The notes under the pieces were generated by a model that was not told the DNA's origin, ran no database searches, and saw nothing but the letters and a program-made list of their open reading frames with translations. Of a DNA stretch of 64,000 nucleotides, positions 17,669 to 25,124 are shown piece by piece; the first letter of the stretch is position 1, and every line of letters starts with the position of its first letter. Made by a program: the position numbers and the translations under genes. This stretch comes from Synergistaceae bacterium (GTDB taxonomy: Bacteria > Synergistota > Synergistia > Synergistales > Aminobacteriaceae), in NCBI GenBank assembly GCA_018436595.1, contig JAHDLC010000026.1, forward strand, positions 1-64,000, written 5' to 3'.

Positions 17669-17695
17669 AACTCCGGACCGCCGGAGTGCTTTTTT
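17669..17695 (+). terminator. Hairpin plus T-run just upstream of the ABC-F gene (terminator or attenuator)
   Basis: Stem 17670-17676 with 17681-17687, 4-base loop, followed by GC and six T (17690-17695). It lies 25 bases after the GNAT stop and ends about 35 bases before the ABC-F start codon. The position allows simple termination of the upstream gene or antibiotic-dependent attenuation of the ABC-F gene. Confidence 0.7.
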
Positions 17696-17729
17696 CCTGC
17701 GGCTTTTTCTTGTTCACAGGAGGATATGC

Positions 17730-19208
17730 ATGTCTCTGATCAATGTTTCAAACCTCACCTTCGGCTACGAAGGCGGACTGGAGAAGATTTTCGAGAACGT
17801 GAGCTTCCGGGTCGACACGGACTGGAAGCTGGGCTTCACTGGCCGCAACGGCCGGGGAAAGACCACGTTCCTGAACCTGCTGCTCGGCCGGTACGACTAC
17901 GAAGGTTCCATCACGTCGTCCGTGGCCTTCGAGTATTTCCCCTACCCCGTCCCGGACGGGGAGATGGACGCCCCCACGCTCATCAGGACTGTCGCGCCGG
18001 CCGCAGCGGACTGGCAGATCGCCCGGGAGGTCTCCCTGCTCGACGTGACGGAGGACGCCCTCCGCCGTCCCTTCCGCACCCTCTCCAACGGGGAGAGGAC
18101 CAAAATACTGCTGGCCGCCCTGTTCCTGAAGGAAAACAGCTTCCTGCTCATTGACGAGCCCACCAACCACCTGGACCTGGAGGCCCGGGCCGCCGTGAGC
18201 GCCTACCTGAACCGCAAGCGGGGGTTTATCCTGGTGTCCCATGACAGGGCCTTTCTCGACGGGTGCGTGGACCACATCCTGTCCATCAACCGGGCGGACA
18301 TCGAGGTCCGGAAGGGGAATTTTTCGTCATGGTGGCGGAACAGGCAGCAGCAGGACGAGGCCGAGCGGGCGGAAAACGAGCGGCTGAAAAAGGACATCGG
18401 CCGGATGCAGGAGGCAGCCCGGCGGACGTCGGGCTGGTCGGACGCCGTGGAGAAGACGAAACGGGGCGTCCGGAACTCGGGCCTGCGGCCGGACAGGGGA
18501 TACATCGGCCACAAGGCCGCCAAGATGGCCCAGCGGTCGAAGTCCCTGGAACGGCGGCGGCAGGAGGCTCTCGAGGAAAAATCGGCCCTGCTGCGGAACG
18601 TGGAGGAAGGGGAGAAACTGAAGCTCTTCCCCCTCGCCTTCCACTCCCCCGGGCTGGCGGAGCTGGAGAAAGTCTCCGTCCGCTACGGGAACAGGACCGT
18701 ATGCGAAGGAGTGAACTTCTCCATCGGCCGGGGGGAGAGGATCGCCCTCAGGGGCCGGAACGGGTGCGGCAAGTCGAGCATCCTGAAGCTGATCCTCGGC
18801 GAGAGCCTGGAGTACGGCGGAAGGCTCTCCGTGGCATCGGGGCTGAAGATCTCCTGGCTCCCCCAGGACGCCGAAGGACTCTCCGGCAGCCTAAGCGGCT
18901 ATGCGCAGCGGTCCGGAATCGACAGGAGCCTCTTCCTGGCGATCCTGAGAAAGCTGGATTTCTCCAGGACCCAATTCGAAAAAAACATGGAGGACTACAG
19001 CGGAGGGCAGAAGAAGAAGGTGCTCCTCGCCCGGAGCCTCTGCGAGCAGGCACACCTGTACCTGTGGGACGAGCCGCTGAACTACATCGACGTGATTTCG
19101 AGGATGCAGATTACTGAACTGCTGCTGGAGCATCGGCCCACCATGGTCTTCGTGGAGCACGACAGGGCATTCTGCGACGAGGTGTCCACCAGGGTCGTGG
19201 ACCTGTAA
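17730..19208 (+). CDS. ABC-F ribosomal protection protein, Lsa-type
   Basis: A 492-residue soluble ATPase with two ABC domains and no membrane domain. The opening (MSLINVSNLTFGYEG, then GFTGRNGRGKTTFLN, P-loop at about 38-46) is very close to the Lsa/Vga/CplR group. The first signature is LSNGERTK with LLIDEPTNHLDLEA. The interdomain linker is a long, charged coiled coil (about 205-300). The second P-loop is GRNGCGKSS and the second signature YSGGQKKKVLLA. Such proteins bind the ribosomal E site and displace lincosamide, streptogramin A and pleuromutilin drugs. The resistance role is inferred, not proven. AGGAGG lies 5-7 bases before the ATG. Confidence 0.92.
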   Translation: MSLINVSNLTFGYEGGLEKIFENVSFRVDTDWKLGFTGRNGRGKTTFLNLLLGRYDYEGSITSSVAFEYFPYPVPDGEMDAPTLIRTVAPAAADWQIAREVSLLDVTEDALRRPFRTLSNGERTKILLAALFLKENSFLLIDEPTNHLDLEARAAVSAYLNRKRGFILVSHDRAFLDGCVDHILSINRADIEVRKGNFSSWWRNRQQQDEAERAENERLKKDIGRMQEAARRTSGWSDAVEKTKRGVRNSGLRPDRGYIGHKAAKMAQRSKSLERRRQEALEEKSALLRNVEEGEKLKLFPLAFHSPGLAELEKVSVRYGNRTVCEGVNFSIGRGERIALRGRNGCGKSSILKLILGESLEYGGRLSVASGLKISWLPQDAEGLSGSLSGYAQRSGIDRSLFLAILRKLDFSRTQFEKNMEDYSGGQKKKVLLARSLCEQAHLYLWDEPLNYIDVISRMQITELLLEHRPTMVFVEHDRAFCDEVSTRVVDL

Positions 19209-19232
19209 GCCCCGGAGGGGGGATTTCGGGTT

Positions 19233-19469
19233 TGTCATCCTGACGGCGTGTTTTCCGCCGGAAGGATCTCGGTTTTAAAACCTTGGAATCAACCCCGCTA
19301 TCCCTCGTCCCTGCGCAATCGCTACGCTCGTTCGGGACGACAAAGCCAAGCTGTCATCCCGAGCGAACGCGAGGGATCTCGCTCTTGGGTCTCTTCGGAA
19401 TCAAAAGCGAGATTCCCCCCCTCCGGGGATGCTACGCGATCGTCGCTCAAACCGCTCCTCGGAATGACA
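19233..19469. repeat. Two tandem or nested palindromic repeats with TGTCATCC ends
   Basis: One unit starts TGTCATCCTGACGG at 19233 and ends at about 19332 with GGGACGACA. A second runs from TGTCATCCCGAGCG at 19352 to GAATGACA at 19469. Inside the second, GGGATCTCGCT and AGCGAGATTCCC form a nested hairpin. They are the same family as 12514-12665 and fill most of the 372-base gap between the ABC-F and phosphoesterase genes. No coding signal was seen. Confidence 0.78.
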
Positions 19470-19580
19470 GCACGACCAGGCATCGGGATGATATAATACA
19501 AATGTTCGATAAGAGTAACTTTCGAGAATCGAGAATTCCCGCAGGCCCCCGGGGCTTGCGCTATCAGGAGGGCTATAGAA

Positions 19581-20762
19581 TTGAGACTTCTAGGAATACT
19601 GATCACCGTCACGCTGGCAGCGCACTACTCATACATTTATTTCAGGCTGCGGAACGCCATAGGACCGGGATGGAAATGGACGGCCCTGTACCTCGGCCTC
19701 ACCCTTTTCCTTGTTTTCGGGTCACGGGCGCTCTGGCAGGTGGACCTGGGGGATTACCCCGAATTCCGGAAGGTGCTGTCCTACTCCGTGTACATGGGGC
19801 TGGCCTTCTTCTTCATTCTCTTCACGGCCTTCGTCGCTCTCGATCTGGCCAGGCTTGTGGCATGGCTGGCCGACACCCTGTTCTCCACGGACCTGAGGCG
19901 GCTGCTTCCCTCTCCGAAGAGCAGGACATTGGGGGCAGTGGGCTTAGCTCTTCTGGTCTGCGCCTACGGCTGGTTTGAAGCCCTCAACGTACATCCGAGG
20001 CATGTCACCATCGAAACGGAACGGCTTCCGGCCGGAACGGACCGGATCCGCGTAGCCCATATCACCGACGTGCACCTGGGATGGATCATCCAGGAGGAGC
20101 GCCTCGACCGCATCCTCTCCGTGGTCCGGGCGGCGGAGCCGGACCTGGTAGTCAGCACCGGAGACCTCGTGGACGACAACATGGAGTTTCGGGACGAGGA
20201 GATCGCCCTCCTCAGGGGATTGACCCCGCCCCTCGGAACCTATGCAGTCACCGGCAACCATGAGTACCACGTGGGCGTCCGGCAGGCCGTTGAATTCAAG
20301 GAGCGGGCCGGCATGAAAGTCCTGCGGAACGAACACCATTCCGTGGGCGGACTGGTCCTCGTGGGCATGGACGACCCCTCGGCACGGTATTACGGCGAAG
20401 GGATTCCCCCCGAGGGGGATATTCTTGCTTCCCTGCCCGACGACCGATTCGTGGTGCTGCTGAAGCACCAGCCGAGAGTGGAGCCCGAATCGGTGGGGCT
20501 CTTTGACCTCCAGCTCTCCGGCCACACCCACGGAGGGCAGATCTGGCCCTTCTACTGGCTCACCCGCATGGTCTATGAATACCGTCCCGGCCTGCGGGCC
20601 CTGGCACCGTCTCCAAGGGGAGGAGAAGCCTACGCGGATGAAAATTCCAGGGAAAGCTCCATTTACGTAAGCAACGGTGCTGGAACCTGGGGGCCGCCCC
20701 TCCGGTTCTTCGCTCCGCCGGAAGTGACAATTTTCAACATCGTAAGAAAACCGGGGAGCTGA
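19581..20762 (+). CDS. Membrane-anchored metallophosphoesterase (YkuE-like)
   Basis: A 393-residue protein with four or five N-terminal transmembrane helices (residues 1-140) followed by a calcineurin-like domain. The ligands are ITDVHLG (about 157-163), STGDLVDDN, GNHEYHVG and SGHTHGGQIW. The pattern is that of YkuE/YaeI-type phosphodiesterases that act at the membrane, in some bacteria on lipid A precursors or related phospholipids. The TTG start is supported by an AGGAGGG ribosome site about 10 bases upstream. It is preceded by the palindromic repeats and followed by an opposing operon. Confidence 0.88.
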   Translation: MRLLGILITVTLAAHYSYIYFRLRNAIGPGWKWTALYLGLTLFLVFGSRALWQVDLGDYPEFRKVLSYSVYMGLAFFFILFTAFVALDLARLVAWLADTLFSTDLRRLLPSPKSRTLGAVGLALLVCAYGWFEALNVHPRHVTIETERLPAGTDRIRVAHITDVHLGWIIQEERLDRILSVVRAAEPDLVVSTGDLVDDNMEFRDEEIALLRGLTPPLGTYAVTGNHEYHVGVRQAVEFKERAGMKVLRNEHHSVGGLVLVGMDDPSARYYGEGIPPEGDILASLPDDRFVVLLKHQPRVEPESVGLFDLQLSGHTHGGQIWPFYWLTRMVYEYRPGLRALAPSPRGGEAYADENSRESSIYVSNGAGTWGPPLRFFAPPEVTIFNIVRKPGS

Positions 20763-20830
20763 AGGGAAAACAGCCCTTTCAGCCTCCGGACAGCCCCTTC
20801 GGCCGAAGAGAGGACTCCGTCCCGGCGCCG

Positions 20831-21145
20831 CTATTTCTCCTCCATGAGCTCGATGATGGCGCCGTCCTTCCGGACGAAGCAGAGCCAGCAGGCGCCTCCG
20901 TCCATCTTGGGGACGATGATCTCGTCGGCCAGGGCCGCGTACTTCTCGATGGAATCGACCTTCGCGGCCACGTGCACATCATAGTGCATGGACTCGGGGA
21001 AGACCGTCCCGGGAAGGAAACGGACGTATTCCACGGCGAAGGGTGACTTTTCGGGCGGAGTGACGTAGATCTCCGCCCCGGGGACATAGGTCTCCCCCTC
21101 TTTGCTCTGGGTGGTGGGGATGCCGATGTGGACGATCTCGAACAT
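20831..21145 (-). CDS. Small VOC/glyoxalase-like protein in the dha-lsrF operon
   Basis: A 104-residue soluble protein starting MFEIVHIGIPT, with beta strands typical of one vicinal-oxygen-chelate half-domain. It has a YVRFLPGTVFPESMHYDVHV stretch and a closing GAIIELMEEK strand. The His in HIGIP, the two His in HYDVHV and the Glu near the C-terminus could supply metal ligands. It is the last gene of the SorC-associated operon, 77 bases after the lsrF-like gene. The Lsr pathway uses a small isomerase (LsrG) of similar size but different fold, so a similar isomerase or epimerase role is possible. That is inference. Confidence 0.6.
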   Translation of the reverse strand: MFEIVHIGIPTTQSKEGETYVPGAEIYVTPPEKSPFAVEYVRFLPGTVFPESMHYDVHVAAKVDSIEKYAALADEIIVPKMDGGACWLCFVRKDGAIIELMEEK

Positions 21146-21222
21146 GGTATCTCTCCTTTCCTGCTAAATACGATGGAAGAACAGGGGGGCGGAAATGTCC
21201 GTCCCCCTGTTTCATGCAATTC

Positions 21223-22107
21223 TCACGAACGGTTCTTCATCTCGAGATAGGCCTCGTAGGCCTCCCTGTCCGTGAATCCTTCGTGCACCACTTTCCCCAC
21301 TGCCATGGCCATGGCCGCTGGATGTTCGCTCTGGAAGATGTTCCTCCCCATGTCCACCCCCCGGGCGCCCTCCCGGACGGCCCGGTACGCCATGGTCAGC
21401 GCCTCGTCCTCGGGAAGCTTTTTGCCCCCTGCGATGACGATGGGGACGGGGCACGCCGCCGCGATCTGCTCAAAATCCTCGCAGTAATAGGTCTTCACCA
21501 TGTGGGCCCCGTGCTCCGCCAGGATTCGGGTCGCCAGCAGGAAGTACCTGGCGTTCCGGGCAAGCTGCTTTCCCACGGCCACCACACCCAGCACGGGGAT
21601 GCCGTACCGTTCGCCCAGGTCCACCGTACGGCACAGGAGTTCCAGGGAATCCCGCTCGCCCTGTGCCCCAATGAAGGTCTGGACGGCCAGGGCCGAGGCG
21701 TTGATCCGCAGGGCGTCCTCCATGTCCAGGCCTGCCCCTCCCCCGGTGCTCATGTCCTCGAACAGTACCGAGGCGTCGTGGGTGGCCCGCAGGCAGAGGG
21801 CCCTGTTCGTGTCGGGAGGGACGCAGGTGCGCAGGGCCCCCCGGGTCGCCATGAGGACATCCACGAAGGGAAGCAGGGGCTCGATGACAATGTCCAGCCG
21901 CTCCAGTCCCGAGGTGGAGCCCATGATGTACCCGTGGTCGAAGGCCAGCATGACCGTGTTGCCAGAAGAGGGGCGGAAGATGCGGGAGAGCCGGTTCTTC
22001 ATCCCCCAGGAGCAGGAGGAGAGCCCCTTCACGTGGAAATCCCCGCTTTTCGGGGGGACGTCCAGGCGGTAGTCCTTGCCCGAACTGTTTCCGACATTGT
22101 CAGCCAT
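21223..22107 (-). CDS. lsrF: LsrF-like class I aldolase/thiolase (DeoC/DhnA fold)
   Basis: A 294-residue TIM-barrel protein closely following the E. coli LsrF pattern: GKDYRLDVPPK at the start, the TVMLAFDHGY strand, the DVLMATRG strand, the catalytic-lysine region HMVKTYYC (Lys205), VPIVIAGGKKLP and GVDMGRNIFQSEHP. LsrF cleaves phosphorylated AI-2 to dihydroxyacetone phosphate and acetyl-CoA. Related enzymes act on other phosphorylated ketoses, so the reaction is inferred from family. Its partners here are a dihydroxyacetone-kinase-type pair and a SorC regulator, with no Lsr transporter nearby. An AGGAGG site precedes the ATG. Confidence 0.82.
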   Translation of the reverse strand: MADNVGNSSGKDYRLDVPPKSGDFHVKGLSSCSWGMKNRLSRIFRPSSGNTVMLAFDHGYIMGSTSGLERLDIVIEPLLPFVDVLMATRGALRTCVPPDTNRALCLRATHDASVLFEDMSTGGGAGLDMEDALRINASALAVQTFIGAQGERDSLELLCRTVDLGERYGIPVLGVVAVGKQLARNARYFLLATRILAEHGAHMVKTYYCEDFEQIAAACPVPIVIAGGKKLPEDEALTMAYRAVREGARGVDMGRNIFQSEHPAAMAMAVGKVVHEGFTDREAYEAYLEMKNRS

Positions 22108-22146
22108 TGTCTCATCTCCTCCTGGCGATTCTTTGCCTCTGCGCCG

Positions 22147-23145
22147 TCATTTGCTGAAGGCGATGGTCCGGGCCGGTGTGTTCCAGAGGCGCAGGAACTC
22201 GTCGTTCCATCTGGCGATGTTAAGCTGGAAGCCCGCCTGTTCCTGGACGGTAAGGATCTCCCCCACCATGTTGGCCGCCACCTCGATGCCGAGACCCTCG
22301 AGATAGCGGACGCAGTCCTTGTACAGGATGAACTGCTCCATGAGGGTGGTGGCCCCGGAGCCGTTCACCATGACGAAAGCCCTGTCCCCCTTCCGGAGAG
22401 GAATGTCCTTCACGAGGGCATTGGCCATGATGGCGATGGTCTCCCGTGCGGTCTTCATTGGCTGCCGGCCGCCGCCGCCCTCGCCGTGCTGGCCCATGCC
22501 TATTTCCATGTCCTCGTCGCCGAGGTCACCGAAGGACGCGCCGCTGGCGGGGTGGGTGGCGCAGCGGACCGCCACGGCTATGGTGGCCATGCTGTCGGCG
22601 TAGCGCTGGGCCAGGTCTGCCACTTCGTCAAGGGATCTGCCTTCCTTTGCCGCAGCCGCCGCGATATGGTAGAGGGGCACGGCGCCAGCGAGTCCCCGGC
22701 GGTCGTCGGCGTTGGACCGGGGGGCGTTCGAGATATCCTCCTGGGTGACCACCTTCCGGACGTTCAGTCCCGCCTGCTTGCACATCTTCATGGTCATATT
22801 TCCGGTGAGCATGTCCCCGGCGTGGTTCAGCACCAGGAAGAGCACGCCCCTCCCCCTGTCCGCCAGCTTGATGGCCTCAAAACAGTTCTGGGGGTTGGGC
22901 GCGGCGAAGACATCCCCCGCCACGGCGATGTCCAGCATTCCGTCGCCCACGAAACCGGAAAGGGCAGGCTCGTGGCCTGTGCCGCCCAGGGTCACGATGG
23001 TCACCCGGTCGGCGTCCTTCAGCGTCCTGGAGACGACGAGATTTCCGGGAAGCACGTCGACGATATCCCCATGGGCAAGGGCAAGTCCTTCCAGCATCTC
23101 TGCGGTCAGTGTGTTCGGATCGTTGAGAAACTTCTTCATCTTCAT
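22147..23145 (-). CDS. dhaK: Dihydroxyacetone kinase subunit DhaK
   Basis: A 332-residue protein with the DhaK signature GTGHEPALSGFVGDGMLD (about 55-72) and the substrate-binding histidine in EIGMGQHGEGG (His220), which forms a hemiaminal with the ketose carbonyl. The family phosphorylates dihydroxyacetone or other short ketoses, using either ATP or a PTS phosphoryl donor (DhaM) through DhaL. No DhaM is seen here. The ATG at 23145 follows GGGAGG by 8-9 bases. Upstream in-frame ATGs have poorer spacing. It lies 19 bases after dhaL and 39 before lsrF, within one operon. Confidence 0.9.
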   Translation of the reverse strand: MKMKKFLNDPNTLTAEMLEGLALAHGDIVDVLPGNLVVSRTLKDADRVTIVTLGGTGHEPALSGFVGDGMLDIAVAGDVFAAPNPQNCFEAIKLADRGRGVLFLVLNHAGDMLTGNMTMKMCKQAGLNVRKVVTQEDISNAPRSNADDRRGLAGAVPLYHIAAAAAKEGRSLDEVADLAQRYADSMATIAVAVRCATHPASGASFGDLGDEDMEIGMGQHGEGGGGRQPMKTARETIAIMANALVKDIPLRKGDRAFVMVNGSGATTLMEQFILYKDCVRYLEGLGIEVAANMVGEILTVQEQAGFQLNIARWNDEFLRLWNTPARTIAFSK

Positions 23146-23164
23146 GCCGTTCATCCTCCCTGCG

Positions 23165-23797
23165 TTATTGATCCCGGTCAAGGCCTTCGGAGAGGCCCTG
23201 AATAAAATACTTCATCGACATGGCCCCGGCGTCCGGCGTGCCGATGCTCCGCTCCCCGTAGTTTTTCGCCCGGCCGAACCTGGCGGCGAAATTGACGGTC
23301 TCCCCCGCTCCGGCCTCTGCGGCCCGGGCGGTCGCCTTCATCATGTCCGCCAGGCACCCTGTCGTAGCTCCAAGGGCATCCACGGCGGGCTCCAGGGCAT
23401 CCATCATGGTCTTGTCGCCCTTTTTTGCCTTCGATATCTCAAAGAGCGTCTCGTAGCCGCTGCGGAACATGGCCCTGAACTCCTCTTCGCTCATGTCCGC
23501 CCGGTCAGGGGCACCTTCGGCCAGACCGTCGAAGAGTGTGGTCCAGAGCGGAACGGCACTCCCCCCGTTGATGGTCATCACCGCCATGGAAATTGTGTTC
23601 AAAAGCCCCCGGATGGTGCATTCCTCCCCGGAATCGTCCACGGCCTTTCCCAGGGCCTTCATGATCTTTTCCATGGTGATGCCGTGGTCGGCGTCGCCGA
23701 AGCGGGAATCGATGTCCGTCAGCTCGTCCCTGGCCGCGATTACGGACGCCGCACCGCCGAGCAGCATATTCTTCATCTGCCGCAGGGTTACCGTCAC
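23165..23797 (-). CDS. dhaL: Dihydroxyacetone kinase subunit DhaL
   Basis: A 210-residue nucleotide-binding subunit. The GDADHG metal/ADP-binding motif is at about 34-39, followed by KIMKALGKA. The later AGAGETVNFAARFGRAK stretch and the closing IGTPDAGAMSM segment also fit DhaL. DhaL holds ADP/ATP and passes phosphate to the DhaK-bound ketose. The GTG at 23797 is chosen because GGGGGAGG lies about 8 bases upstream. It is the first gene of the operon, 50 bases downstream of a good promoter. Confidence 0.88.
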   Translation of the reverse strand: MTVTLRQMKNMLLGGAASVIAARDELTDIDSRFGDADHGITMEKIMKALGKAVDDSGEECTIRGLLNTISMAVMTINGGSAVPLWTTLFDGLAEGAPDRADMSEEEFRAMFRSGYETLFEISKAKKGDKTMMDALEPAVDALGATTGCLADMMKATARAAEAGAGETVNFAARFGRAKNYGERSIGTPDAGAMSMKYFIQGLSEGLDRDQ

Positions 23798-23855
23798 ATT
23801 TTCGACCTCCCCCGAACAATATTTTGAAACAAAATTCAATCATGACCCCTGGGTT

Positions 23856-23884
23856 ATTTTACATTGGTCAATGATGCCTGTCCA
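23856..23884 (-). promoter_or_regulatory. Sigma-70 promoter of the dhaL-dhaK-lsrF operon
   Basis: On the minus strand a -35 box TGGACA (23879-23884) and a -10 box TAAAAT (23856-23861) are separated by exactly 17 bases. Each box has 5 of 6 consensus bases. The start would be near 23849, giving a leader of about 50 bases. Confidence 0.7.
23858..23871. promoter_or_regulatory. Candidate SorC-family operator overlapping the dha promoter
   Basis: TTTACATTGGTCAA matches the palindrome TTGACATATGTCAA upstream of the sorC-like gene at 11 of 14 positions. It overlaps the -10 box and spacer of the dha promoter, as a repressor site would. Confidence 0.5.
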
Positions 23885-23888
23885 TAGA

Positions 23889-23902
23889 GTTACATAAGTA
23901 AC
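23889..23902. promoter_or_regulatory. Palindrome just upstream of the dha -35 box
   Basis: GTTACATAAGTAAC has perfect 5-base arms and lies 5 bases upstream of the -35 box. It matches the sorC palindrome at 9 of 14 positions, so it may be a second, weaker operator. Confidence 0.4.
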
Positions 23903-23926
23903 CATTTCCGGGAAGATACGGGTATT

Positions 23927-23954
23927 AAAAAACCCCGGAAGGAGAGCTCCGGGG
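23927..23954 (-). terminator. Rho-independent terminator of the sorC-like gene
   Basis: Arms 23933-23939 and 23948-23954 (CCCCGGA/TCCGGGG), followed on the minus strand by six T (23927-23932). It separates the regulator gene from the dha promoter. Confidence 0.85.
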
Positions 23955-23983
23955 GACAGGAAAATGGGCTGTTTGCCGGAAGG

Positions 23984-24940
23984 TTACCGGGGGTCGGCCG
24001 CCTGGACCGCCTGGTCGGCCAGGGTGTCCGGCAGCACAAGGTGGGTGATGATTCCCGTGCGGAGGGCGCCGAGAAGGCTTTCGGGGGTGAGGTAGTCAGC
24101 GCAGAGGGCCACTACGTTTTTCGCGGCCCGCAGCCGGGGAAGGGAAATCTGCACGGCGATGTCGTTCCGGGGCTCGATGAATCGGCCGCCCATGTCGTAA
24201 TAGTGGGCGAGAATTCTTCCCACGGCCCGCTCCTCGGTGAGGGCCCGGCCGAAGCGGGCGGCCGTGGCGAGGTCGGGGGAGGCGTGGAGGTTGGATATGC
24301 CGATCACGGCGGTCTCCAGGGAATTCCACCGGGACTCGATCTCCCGGTAAGCCTCGGTCTGCTCGTACATCCCCTTCTCGTCTTCCGAATCGAAGAGAGC
24401 CGGCATGTAGAGGTACGAGGCCTTCATGCCGGACTGGGCGGCAATAAGACGCACCAGCTCGTTGGTGTGGTAGCTGCGGAAGGATGCCTTGATCCCGCCG
24501 ATGAGGGGAAAAATCTCGCCCTGTCGGGGAGCGGGTTCCGACGGCCGGCTCCCGGTGTATTCGGAGAACAGGCCCACCATGTAGCCGCAGCCCACCCCGG
24601 TGAAGACGGTGTCCTCCAGCTCGTCGTGCCAGAGGGTGAAGGCCCTCCGGACCACTTCTCCGTTGCCGTCCGCCGGAGAAGGTCCCCGGGACGGCACCAC
24701 GCAGGCGCGCTTCAGGGAGAACCGGGCGGCCAGCCTCTCGGCGAGGATCTGCTGGGCGCTGCCGGCCTCGTTGATGGTGATGGTGACCACGCCGAACTCC
24801 CGGGCTTCCGTCAGGAGCCTTGAAACCATGGGGCGGGATATCCCCATGGCGCCGGCGATCTCGCTCTGGAGCATGTTGTCCCTGTAGTACATCTTCGCGG
24901 CGGCAGTCAGCCGCTTCAGTTTTTTTTCATCGGGTACCAT
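23984..24940 (-). CDS. SorC/LsrR-like sugar-binding transcriptional regulator
   Basis: A 318-residue regulator. An N-terminal helix-turn-helix (DNMLQSEIAGAMGISRPMVS, about 22-41) is followed by the sugar-binding SorC domain. This contains a VFTGVGCGYMVGL effector-site region, IFPLIGGIKASF, the TAVIGISNLH stretch and a C-terminal TPESLLGALRTGIITHLV. Family members (SorC, LsrR, DeoR of Bacillus, CggR) bind phosphorylated sugars and usually repress. It sits directly upstream of the dha-lsrF operon in the same direction, with its own terminator. The ATG at 24940 follows GGAGGG by a short 3-5 bases. A palindrome at 24982 may give autoregulation. Confidence 0.9.
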   Translation of the reverse strand: MVPDEKKLKRLTAAAKMYYRDNMLQSEIAGAMGISRPMVSRLLTEAREFGVVTITINEAGSAQQILAERLAARFSLKRACVVPSRGPSPADGNGEVVRRAFTLWHDELEDTVFTGVGCGYMVGLFSEYTGSRPSEPAPRQGEIFPLIGGIKASFRSYHTNELVRLIAAQSGMKASYLYMPALFDSEDEKGMYEQTEAYREIESRWNSLETAVIGISNLHASPDLATAARFGRALTEERAVGRILAHYYDMGGRFIEPRNDIAVQISLPRLRAAKNVVALCADYLTPESLLGALRTGIITHLVLPDTLADQAVQAADPR

Positions 24941-24981
24941 GGGCCCTCCGGGGTGCGTTTTCGACCATTCTATTGAACTGA

Positions 24982-24995
24982 TTGACATATGTCAA
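24982..24995. promoter_or_regulatory. 14-bp perfect palindrome upstream of the sorC-like gene
   Basis: TTGACATATGTCAA is a complete palindrome 42 bases before the regulator start codon, and close relatives occur in the dha promoter. It also sits between the regulator and the divergent MATE gene, so it could affect both. Confidence 0.55.
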
Positions 24996-25124
24996 AAATG
25001 GTTTCCCGCCGTTTCTTGCCTTGTTCAAAAAAATCACAGAGACGCAGTCCCTTCCGGGTTATTCGGGTAGATTCGAGGCGAATCTTTCCCTGACATCCCC
25101 TTTTCGTGTACAATAAACTGGATC

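Noticed and set aside
21214-23205. A 663-codon plus-strand frame across the lsrF-dhaK genes
   Set aside because: It is antisense to three well-supported genes and shows His/Gly/Arg-rich composition typical of GC-driven open frames.
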